Positions 57,262 to 64,000 of a DNA stretch of 64,000 nucleotides are shown here, in pieces. A program made the translations under genes and the position numbers. The notes under the pieces were generated by a model. It did not search any database. It was not told the DNA's origin and saw only the letters and a list, made by a program, of their open reading frames with translations. The DNA comes from an uncultured Alphaproteobacteria bacterium (GTDB lineage Bacteria; Pseudomonadota; Alphaproteobacteria; GCA-2731375), in the NCBI GenBank assembly GCA_951812805.1, contig CATOSZ010000003.1:822557-886556 (forward strand), written 5' to 3'. The first letter of the stretch is position 1. Each line of letters opens with the position of its first letter.

Positions 57262-60175
57262 CGTAGAATACCGGATCGGCGAGGCGGACCTTGACCCGCT
57301 GGCCATGCACCGGGCTCAGCGCCCAGACCTCGTCGCCGATCCGTTTCTCCCCGCCCTTGCAGAAGCCGAGCGCGATCGGATGGCCGAGCGTCGGCGAAAG
57401 GTAGGCGGAGGACGAGACATGGCCGAGGCGGGGTATCGGCGGCGGTCGATCGGGGTCCTCCACCAGATGCGCGCCGGCCCGGATCCGCGTCGTGCCGTCG
57501 ACCGGCACCAGGCCGACGAAGCGCGGTCGCATGACGTCTTCGATGCCCTCGCGGTCGACCATGGCGAGGCCGATATAGTCCTTGCGCCGGCTCATCATCC
57601 GGCCGAGGCCGAGATCCTCGGCCGTGGTCTGGCCGTCCAGCTCGCCGCCCGCGACATGGCCCTTCTCGATCCGCATGATGCCCATGGCCTCGGTGCCGTA
57701 GGGCCGGAGGCCGTGCGCGGCGCCGGCCTCGACGATGGCGCGCCAGGCCACCTCGCCCCAGTCGGCACCGACGTTGATCTCGTAGGACAGCTCGCCCGAG
57801 AAGCTGATGCGGAAGATCCGCGCCGGCACGCCGGCCACCTCGGCGAAACGCACGCCCATGAAGGGGAAGGCCTCGTTGGAGACGTCGAAGTCCGGGACGA
57901 CGGCCGCCAGCACGTCGCGCGCCTTCGGCCCGGCGAGCGCCATGGCCGCCCACTGCTCCGTCACCGAAACCGCCTTCACGTCGAGGTCCGGCCAGACGAG
58001 CTGGAGATAGTATTCGAGGTGCGACATGACCGCGCCGGCGTTGGTCGTCGTCGTGGTCATCAGATAGTGGTTCTCGTCGAGGCGCGAGGTGGTGCCGTCG
58101 TCCCAGACCAGCCCATCCTCGCGCAGCATCAGGCCATAGCGTGCGCGCCCGACCGCCAGCCCCTTCCAGCCGTTGGTATAGAGACGGTTCAGGAACTCCG
58201 CCGAGTCCGGTCCCTGGATGTCGATCTTGCCGAGGGTCGAGACGTCGACCAGGCCGACGCCGTTCCGCGTCTCCACCACCTCCCGCGTGATCGCCCGGTC
58301 CATGGCGGCCCGCGTGTCCTTCTGGCCGGCGTCGAGATAATATTGCGGGCGCAGCCAGGCGCCGGCCTCGACGAAGACCGCGCCGTTCGCCTGATGCCAG
58401 TCGTGCATGGCGCTACGCCGCACCGGCGCCTCGTGCTGGCCGACGTCCCGGCCGACCAGCGCGCCGATCGACACCGGCACATAGGGCGGCCGGTAGGTCG
58501 TGGTGCCGACCTGGCCGATTTCCGCCCCGCGCGCCTCCGCCATCAGGGCCAGGCCGTTGACGTTGCCGAGCTTGCCCTGGTCCGTGCCCATGCCGAGCGT
58601 GGTGTAGCGCTTCAAATGCTCGACCGAGATGTAACCCTCCCGGTGGGCAAGCTCGATATCGCCGGCGGTGACGTCGTTCTGCGGATCGACGAAGGCCTTG
58701 CCCTTGGCGCCCGGCACCCGCCAGAGCGCCACGGGCCGGCCCCGGGCCGGCGCCTCCAGGGCCGGCGCCTCACCGCCCGCCTCGCGGATCGCGGCGGCGA
58801 GGTCGAAGGTGCCGTTGGCGGCACCCACGGCCCGGATGTCGCCCCGCGCGCCGGCGCCGGGCCTGAGCGCGGCGATCTCGGGATCGTACTCGGCAACCGC
58901 GCCCGCATGGCTCAACAGATGCAGCGCCGGGTCGTGGCCGCCGGACATCGCCAGCAGGTCGCAGGCGATGCGCCGCACCGGCCCGCCGCCCGCCATGGCG
59001 GCGACTTCGACCGACCGGACCCCGCGGCCGCCACGGGCCCGGATCACGACGTGGCCCGAGAGGACTTCGATCCCCGCCGCCCGCGTCCGGGCGCGCCATT
59101 CGCCGTCCTCGCCCCGCGCATCGATGACCGCGGCGACGGTGATACCGGCCGCATGCAGGTCGAGGGCCGTCCGGTAACCATCGTCGTTGGTGGCGAAGAC
59201 CACGGCCCGCCGGCCCGGCGCCACGCCGTAGCGGTTGACGTAGGTGCGAACGGCGGAGGCCAGCATCACGCCCGGCCGGTCGTTGTCGCCGAAGACCAGC
59301 GGCCGCTCCAACGCCCCGGTCGCGCAGACGATGCGGCCGGCGCGAATGCGCCAGAAACGCTGGCGCGGCACGAAGGGCGCCGGCGTCGCGAGATGGTCGG
59401 AGACTCGCTCCAGCGCGCCGACCAGGTTCCCGTCGTAGATCCCGAAGGCCGTCGTCCGGGTCAGCACCCGGGTTTCCGGCCGCTGGGCCAGCGTCGTCGC
59501 CAGGTCCGCGACCCAATCGAGTGCCGGCGCGCCGTCGAGGTCCAACCGTTCGCCCAACAGGGAACCGCCCGGACGGTCGCCTTCGTCCAGCAGAATAACC
59601 CGCTGGTGCGCCCGGCCCGCCGCCTCCGCCGCCGCCAGGCCGGCCGGCCCGGCGCCGATCACCAGGACGTCGCAGTGCATGTTCTGCCGTTCGTAACGGT
59701 CGGGATCCGGCTCGTCCGCCGCGCTGCCGAGACCGGCGGCCCGGCGGATGAACTTCTCGTAGGTGAGCCAGGCCTGTGGCGGCCACATGAAGGTCTTGTA
59801 GTAGAAGCCCGCCGCAAGAAAGCGCGAGAACACGTCATTCACCTGCAACAGGTCGTGGCGCAGGCTGGGCCAGCGGTTCTGGCTCGCCGCGACCAGGCCG
59901 TCGAACAGCTCGATCTCGGTTGCCCGGGTGTTCGGCTCCCGCCGGCCGCCGGTACGCAGCTCGACCAGCGCGTTCGGCTCGGCCGAGCCTGCGGTGAGGA
60001 TGCCGCGCGGGCGGTGATACTTGAAGCTGCGCCCCACCAGATGCACGCCGTTCGCCAGCAGGGCCGAGGCGAGCGTGTCACCCGGATGGCCGGTGAGCTG
60101 CAATTCGTCGAAGCGGAAGCCGATCTCGCGACTGCGGTCGATCAGGCCGCCGTATGCCAGGCGATGGCCGGCCAT
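57233..60175 (-). CDS. soxA: sarcosine oxidase alpha subunit
   Basis: 980 residues from ATG 60,175 (TGATG with soxD). N-terminal 2Fe-2S-like ferredoxin fold (FRFDELQLTGHPGDTLASALLANGVHLVGRSFKYHRPRGIL), NAD(P)-binding Rossmann motif VLVIGAGPAGLAAAEAAG with the inserted domain, and C-terminal GcvT-like folate-binding part (KGLAVGRARYGLMLREDGLVWDDGTTSRL; ISFSGELSYEINV; GIMRIEKGHVAGGELDGQTTAEDLGLG). It oxidises sarcosine with tetrahydrofolate to glycine and methylene-tetrahydrofolate in the complex. Confidence 0.95.
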   Translation of the reverse strand: MAGHRLAYGGLIDRSREIGFRFDELQLTGHPGDTLASALLANGVHLVGRSFKYHRPRGILTAGSAEPNALVELRTGGRREPNTRATEIELFDGLVAASQNRWPSLRHDLLQVNDVFSRFLAAGFYYKTFMWPPQAWLTYEKFIRRAAGLGSAADEPDPDRYERQNMHCDVLVIGAGPAGLAAAEAAGRAHQRVILLDEGDRPGGSLLGERLDLDGAPALDWVADLATTLAQRPETRVLTRTTAFGIYDGNLVGALERVSDHLATPAPFVPRQRFWRIRAGRIVCATGALERPLVFGDNDRPGVMLASAVRTYVNRYGVAPGRRAVVFATNDDGYRTALDLHAAGITVAAVIDARGEDGEWRARTRAAGIEVLSGHVVIRARGGRGVRSVEVAAMAGGGPVRRIACDLLAMSGGHDPALHLLSHAGAVAEYDPEIAALRPGAGARGDIRAVGAANGTFDLAAAIREAGGEAPALEAPARGRPVALWRVPGAKGKAFVDPQNDVTAGDIELAHREGYISVEHLKRYTTLGMGTDQGKLGNVNGLALMAEARGAEIGQVGTTTYRPPYVPVSIGALVGRDVGQHEAPVRRSAMHDWHQANGAVFVEAGAWLRPQYYLDAGQKDTRAAMDRAITREVVETRNGVGLVDVSTLGKIDIQGPDSAEFLNRLYTNGWKGLAVGRARYGLMLREDGLVWDDGTTSRLDENHYLMTTTTTNAGAVMSHLEYYLQLVWPDLDVKAVSVTEQWAAMALAGPKARDVLAAVVPDFDVSNEAFPFMGVRFAEVAGVPARIFRISFSGELSYEINVGADWGEVAWRAIVEAGAAHGLRPYGTEAMGIMRIEKGHVAGGELDGQTTAEDLGLGRMMSRRKDYIGLAMVDREGIEDVMRPRFVGLVPVDGTTRIRAGAHLVEDPDRPPPIPRLGHVSSSAYLSPTLGHPIALGFCKGGEKRIGDEVWALSPVHGQRVKVRLADPVFYDADGGRQRG

Positions 60176-60456
60176 CACGCCTCCTCCGCGACCAGGGGGT
60201 CGCCCGGCAGGCCGCAGGCGAGGACCTCGTGGTTGTAGGTATCGCGCAGGACTTCGATATAGGCACGACAGCCCTGGACATGATGCCAGAGTTCCCGGTG
60301 CGGCCCGCGCGGATTGTCCCGCAGGTGGAGATAGTCGTGCCAGGCCGCCGCATCCACCGGCGCGCCGATCTCGGGGCGGCGCTTGGTGGCGTCGCCCGCA
60401 TAGGTGAATTCCTCGTGGCCACGGGGGCCGCAATAGGGGCAATGAAGCAGGATCAT
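60175..60456 (-). CDS. soxD: sarcosine oxidase delta subunit
   Basis: 93 residues: MILLHCPYCGPRGHEEFTYAGDA... with C6-x2-C9 and the downstream LWHHVQGCRAYIEVLRDT that supply the zinc ligands. Usual length for SoxD. Between soxB and soxA. Confidence 0.93.
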   Translation of the reverse strand: MILLHCPYCGPRGHEEFTYAGDATKRRPEIGAPVDAAAWHDYLHLRDNPRGPHRELWHHVQGCRAYIEVLRDTYNHEVLACGLPGDPLVAEEA

Positions 60457-60471
60457 CGCGGGCGGCCTTTC

Positions 60472-61728
60472 CTAATGCACCCAGGGGAAGGGACCGCCGC
60501 CCTTCTCGTCCAGCAGCCGCCCGGTCTCGAAACGGTCGAGCGTCATCTCGGCGTTCAGCGCGTGCGGCGCGCCGGTCGCGATTGTGTGGGCGAAGACCCA
60601 GCCCGAACCCGGCGTCGCCTTGAACCCGCCGTAGCACCAGCCGCAGTTCAGATAGAGGTTGGCGAGCGGCGACGTGCCGATGATCGGACTGCCGTCCATG
60701 CTCATGTCCATGACGCCGCCCCAGCCGCGCACGATGCGCAGCCGCGAGAGGTGCGGCACCATGGCGAGGCCGGCGGTCACCACATGCTCCACCATCGGCA
60801 GATTGCCACGCTGGGCATAGGAATTATAGAGATCGAGGTCGCCACCGAAGACCAGGCCGCCCTTGTCCGATTGGCTGACGTAGAAGTGCCCGGCCCCGTA
60901 GGTCACGACATGGTCGATGGTCGGCTTCAGCCCCTCGGAAACGAAGGCCTGCAGCACGTGGCTCTCGATCGGCAGGCGGAAGCCGGCCATCTCCGCGAGC
61001 CGGCCGGTGTTGCCGGCGACGCAGAAGCCCATCTTGTCGCAACCGATGAAGCCCCGCGAGGTCTCCACCCCGACGACGCGGTCGCCCTCGCGGCGCACGG
61101 CCAAGACCTCGCAGTTCTGGATCAGGTCGACGCCGTGGCGATCGGCGCCGCGGGCCAGCCCCCAGGCGACGGCGTCGTGCCGCGCGGTGCCGCCGCGCCG
61201 CTGCATCAGCCCGCCCTTGATCGGGAACCGCGCAGACTTGGAAAAATTGAGATAGGGGATCTCCTCCCGGATTTCGTCGCGGAACAGCAGCTCGGCGTCG
61301 ATGCCGTTCAACCGCATGACGTTGCCACGGCGTGCGAAGGCGTCCATCTGGCCGTCCGAATGCGCCAGGTTCAGCACGCCGCGCTGCGAGAACATCACGT
61401 TGAAGTTCAGGTCCTGGCTCAACCCCTCCCAGAGCTTGAGCGACTTTTCATAGAAGTGGCTGTTGCCGTCCAGCATGTAATTGGAGCGCACGATCGTCGT
61501 GTTGCGCCCCGTATTGCCGCCCCCGAGCCAGCCCTTCTCCAGCACCGCGACGTCGGTGATGCCGTGCTCCTTGGCGAGATAGTAGGCGGTCGCCAGGCCG
61601 TGGCCGCCGCCGCCGACGATGATGACGGAATAGTGCGGCCTCGGCTCCGGATCGCGCCAGGCACGATCCCAGCCGCGCTGGCCACCGAGGCCTTGCTTGA
61701 AGAGGTTCCAGGCTGAATAGCGGGACAT
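60472..61728 (-). CDS. soxB: sarcosine oxidase beta subunit
   Basis: 418 residues from ATG 61,728. FAD-binding VIIVGGGGHGLATAYYLAKEHG, LGGGNTGRNTTIVRSNYML, the LPIESHVLQAFVSE and C-terminal NLYLNCGWCYGGFKATPGSGWVFA (GxGxx flavin loop). The beta subunit holds the sarcosine site and covalent FMN in known enzymes; the covalent His is expected in the central region but I did not pin it. First gene of soxBDAG. Confidence 0.95.
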   Translation of the reverse strand: MSRYSAWNLFKQGLGGQRGWDRAWRDPEPRPHYSVIIVGGGGHGLATAYYLAKEHGITDVAVLEKGWLGGGNTGRNTTIVRSNYMLDGNSHFYEKSLKLWEGLSQDLNFNVMFSQRGVLNLAHSDGQMDAFARRGNVMRLNGIDAELLFRDEIREEIPYLNFSKSARFPIKGGLMQRRGGTARHDAVAWGLARGADRHGVDLIQNCEVLAVRREGDRVVGVETSRGFIGCDKMGFCVAGNTGRLAEMAGFRLPIESHVLQAFVSEGLKPTIDHVVTYGAGHFYVSQSDKGGLVFGGDLDLYNSYAQRGNLPMVEHVVTAGLAMVPHLSRLRIVRGWGGVMDMSMDGSPIIGTSPLANLYLNCGWCYGGFKATPGSGWVFAHTIATGAPHALNAEMTLDRFETGRLLDEKGGGPFPWVH

Positions 61729-61894
61729 CACTCCCCTCTCTCGCAACCGTCCCGGACGGCGCCGTCGGGTCCTTCATCTCGCATGGAATGGGACGGCGAA
61801 CAAGGGCCCCTCAGCCAGGGGTCGCACCGGACGGCGGGCGCGCATAGGATGGACGCCACAGCCGTGCAATCACCGCCAGGGAGTTGGCCTCATG

Positions 61895-62227
61895 ATGTCG
61901 CTGCTCGTCTTTCTGCTTCGGATCTTCATCGTCCTCGGCACCATCGCGCTCGTCGCCTTCGGGGCCCTCATCGGCTTTGCCGGCAGTCTCGATCCCTATT
62001 TCGCCCAGACCGGCGTTTCGCAGCTGATGGCCGACGACCCGACCATGCGGATCGTGCGCGCCGTCCTGGGCGGCGTCGGCGGGCTGGCCTGCGCGGCGGT
62101 AACGCTCGGCGCGCTTGCGACGATCGTCGACATGCGTGACAAGCTGGTGGAGATTCGCGACGCCATGACGACGGATCCGGCCTGGAAATCGACCGACAGC
62201 GGGCCGATGAAATGGGAACAATCCTGA
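61895..62227 (+). CDS. hypothetical membrane protein (110 aa)
   Basis: MSLLVFLLRIFIVLGTIALVAFGALIGFAGSLDPYF and a second hydrophobic segment IVRAVLGGVGGLACAAVTLGALATIV flank a short loop; the C-terminus is charged (DMRDKLVEIRDAMTTDPAW). Two membrane helices. Divergent from soxB; promoter region 61,729-61,894 shows nothing diagnostic. Function unknown. Confidence 0.65.
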   Translation: MSLLVFLLRIFIVLGTIALVAFGALIGFAGSLDPYFAQTGVSQLMADDPTMRIVRAVLGGVGGLACAAVTLGALATIVDMRDKLVEIRDAMTTDPAWKSTDSGPMKWEQS

Positions 62228-62257
62228 GGGGAGGTCAAGACGAATGGCATTGCTGGG

Positions 62258-63466
62258 CAGGGGAATCGCATTTGGAATTGCCTTGACGTGCGTGTTTGAT
62301 CTTGAGGTATTGGCGCGAATCGATTCTACCCGGTCTTTTCACGGGTGGAGGTTGCGATGGAAGGCTTTCTGGAGTGCTTTGAGGGTCTCGAGGATCCGCG
62401 GACTGGCAATGCCGGGCGTCACGATCTGCTGGAGATCTTGACGATCGCCCTGTGCACGGTCCTCTCGGGCGGTCAGACGGCGGTCGACATGGCGATCTTC
62501 GCGCGTGAAAAGGAGGCGTTCCTGCGGGAATTTCTCGTACTCGAACATGGCGTGCCGAGCCACGACACCTTCAGCCGGGTGTTCCGGTTGCTGGATCCGG
62601 AGGCGTTCGGCGCCTGCTTCCAGCGCTTCATGGCGCGCTTTTCCGAGACCTGCCAAGGGGTCATTGCGATCGACGGCAAGGTGGTGCGGCGATCCTACGA
62701 CAAGGCGAGCGGCACGTCGGCGCTGCATATGGTCTCGGCCTGGGGCTGTGATCAGCGGCTGGTGTTGGGGCAAGTCGCCACCGACGCCAAGTCCAACGAG
62801 ATCACCGCCGTGCCGAAGCTGTTGAAACTATTGAGCCTCGAGGGGACGATCGTGACCGTGGACGCCCTCAATTGCCAGCGCGCCATCGCCAGCCAGATTA
62901 TCGAGCAGGGGGGTGACTACGCCCTGGCGTTGAAGGGCAATCAAGGCACGCTGCATGACGACGTGAGAACCTTCCTCGACGATCCGAAAGCCGAAGCGAC
63001 CACCACCGACACCACGGTCGATGGCGATCATGGCCGCATCGAGACCCGTGCCGCTCTCGTCTCCAGCCACGTCGAGTGGCTGCAAGAGCGCCATCATTGG
63101 CCGGGCCTGAAGGCGGTCGCCAAAGTCACCCGGACCCGCGAGTGCGCGGAGAAGACGTCGAGCGAAACCGCCTACTACCTGCTCAGCCAGCCGCTCGACG
63201 CCGAGCGCTTCAATCCCGTTGCCCGGGCGCACTGGGGGGTCGAAAACCGCCTGCACTGGTGCCTCGATGTCCAAATGAACGAAGACCAAGACAGAACCCG
63301 CAAGGACAATGGACCGCACAATCTCGCCGTCCTGCGCCACATGGCGCTCAATGTCATGCGAAAGGATCCACGAAAAGACTCGCTGCGCGCCAAGTTCAAA
63401 ATCGCCGCTTGGAACAACGACTATCTCCTGTCACTCCTCGGCAAATTCTGAAATGCGATTGCCCTG
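62258..63466 (+). mobile_element. ISAs1-family insertion sequence
   Basis: 1,209 bp. Inverted ends CAGGGGAATCGCATTTGGAA at 62,258 and, reading inward from 63,466, CAGGGCAATCGCATTTCAGA. Flanked by the 10-bp direct repeat CATTGCTGGG (62,248-62,257 and 63,467-63,476), within the 8-10 bp usual for the family. Contains one transposase gene. Confidence 0.93.
62357..63451 (+). CDS. ISAs1-family transposase
   Basis: 364 residues from ATG 62,357 (MEGFLECFEGLEDPRTGNAGRHDLLEILTIALC). DDE transposase: VIAIDGKVVRRSYDKASG with the first Asp, IVTVDALNCQRAIASQII with the second and ARAHWGVENRLHWCLDVQMNEDQDRTRKDNGPHN with the Glu and the family end. Complete, so the element may be active. Confidence 0.93.
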   Translation: MEGFLECFEGLEDPRTGNAGRHDLLEILTIALCTVLSGGQTAVDMAIFAREKEAFLREFLVLEHGVPSHDTFSRVFRLLDPEAFGACFQRFMARFSETCQGVIAIDGKVVRRSYDKASGTSALHMVSAWGCDQRLVLGQVATDAKSNEITAVPKLLKLLSLEGTIVTVDALNCQRAIASQIIEQGGDYALALKGNQGTLHDDVRTFLDDPKAEATTTDTTVDGDHGRIETRAALVSSHVEWLQERHHWPGLKAVAKVTRTRECAEKTSSETAYYLLSQPLDAERFNPVARAHWGVENRLHWCLDVQMNEDQDRTRKDNGPHNLAVLRHMALNVMRKDPRKDSLRAKFKIAAWNNDYLLSLLGKF

Positions 63467-64000
63467 CATTGCTGGGCGCGGGCGCCATGGTGTTCTGGCA
63501 CGACATCGTCGGCGACGACGACGACTACAATCATTGGCACGGCTTCGAACACATGCCGGAACGGGTCGGCATCGATGGCTTCCATCGCGGCCGCCGCTAC
63601 CGGGCGTTCTGGGGCGGGCCCGAGTATTTCAACATGTACGAGACGGCCGGGCCCGAGACATTGACCTCGCCCGGCTACCTTGCCCGCCTGAACGATCCGA
63701 CACCCTGGACGCAAGCCTCGCTGCCGGCCTTCAAGAACTCCAACCGCACGCTCTGCCGGATCGCGGCGAGCCATGGGCGGGGTACCGGTGGATACCTGCT
63801 GACCCTGCGCCTCTCCCCGGGGATCGGCGGCGGTGCCGGCTTGCAGGGTGCGCTCGCCGACACTCTGCTGCCGGCATTCACCGAACGGCCCCATGTCGTC
63901 GGTGCCCACCTGCTGCTGGCGGACGAGGCCGCGAGCCGGCTGGAAACCGAGGAAAAGGCACTGCGCGACGCCCCCGACGAGGTCGCCGATTGGGTCGTGC

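Larger units (their letters stand above)
62244..64000 (+). pseudogene. small gene interrupted by ISAs1 after 4-5 codons (3' end cut by window)
   Basis: ATGGCATTGCTGGG at 62,244-62,257 is followed by the IS; after it CATTGCTGGG continues as ...GCGCGGGCGCC ATG GTG. Joining gives MALLGAGAMVFWHDIVGDDDDYNHWHGFEHMPERV and onward (FWGGPEYFNMYETAGPETLTSPGYLARLNDPTPWTQ), a pattern of dimeric alpha-beta barrel (EthD-like) proteins. GAGGGGAGG precedes the original start. ATG 63,487 lies in frame just after the IS, so an almost complete protein could still be made if transcribed. Confidence 0.8.

Noticed and set aside
57305-60238. Open frame of 977 codons opposite soxA
   Set aside because: Shadow of a clear soxA gene; low-complexity Arg/Ala/His content and no domain.

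Overview
The window is about 64 kb of uniformly GC-rich DNA with dense, overlapping genes (ATGA, GTGA and TGATG junctions are the rule). Gene content (soxBDAG sarcosine oxidase, LivKHMGF-type ABC transporter, a molybdenum hydroxylase set, AsmA, MscS) points to an alphaproteobacterium, probably a Rhodospirillales/Rhodobacterales-like host. This is inferred from gene content only; no rRNA or tRNA gene was seen.

Positions 1 to about 35,355 are a Mu-type transposable prophage with siphovirus-like tail genes; its left end lies outside the window. The middle (14.2-29 kb) holds the S24 repressor, a divergent early operon (small regulators, HNH nuclease, MuA-type transposase, MuB-type ATPase, DnaA-domain-IV protein, Gam-like protein, TSCPD protein, GemA, DNA methyltransferase, Mor/C-family activator). 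The right arm (29-35 kb, + strand) holds lysis, terminase, portal and head-morphogenesis genes. Protease, capsid, head-completion and tail genes, which follow gpF in Mu, are instead on the minus strand to the left of the repressor (11.4 kb down to 1). A 16-bp perfect palindrome (GCGGACCATGGTCCGC) occurs three times, twice at the late-operon starts and once in front of a small + strand gene; it is the best candidate for the late-activator binding site. Between the left late block and the repressor sits a lower-GC two-gene accessory module: an XRE/ImmA-IrrE metallopeptidase and an unrecognised partner. A programmed -1 frameshift signal is visible in the tail assembly chaperone gene.

The early operon is split by an IS21-family element (22,111-25,087) that sits in a small phage gene after the fifth codon, with a 9-bp direct repeat. 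This IS21 carries non-coding passenger DNA: a 107-nt hairpin and an internally deleted IS256-family remnant with both inverted ends.

From 35.4 kb onward the DNA is host chromosome, almost all on the minus strand. mscS and a large AsmA protein (an internally triplicated domain) form one unit. The 40.3-55.2 kb block reads as a catabolic locus: UPF0280 (ApbE-like fold), MarR regulator, 6-hydroxynicotinate-reductase-like protein, [2Fe-2S]/molybdopterin fusion dehydrogenase, FAD subunit, hydantoinase/oxoprolinase B and A, then LivFGMHK. The enzymes suggest uptake, Mo-dependent hydroxylation, reduction and ATP-dependent ring opening of an N-heterocycle or cyclic amide; the substrate is not known. 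A multi-pass membrane protein of unknown role follows, then soxGADB for sarcosine oxidation to glycine and methylene-tetrahydrofolate. At the right edge an ISAs1-family element (62,258-63,466, 10-bp target duplication) interrupts a small gene at its fifth codon.
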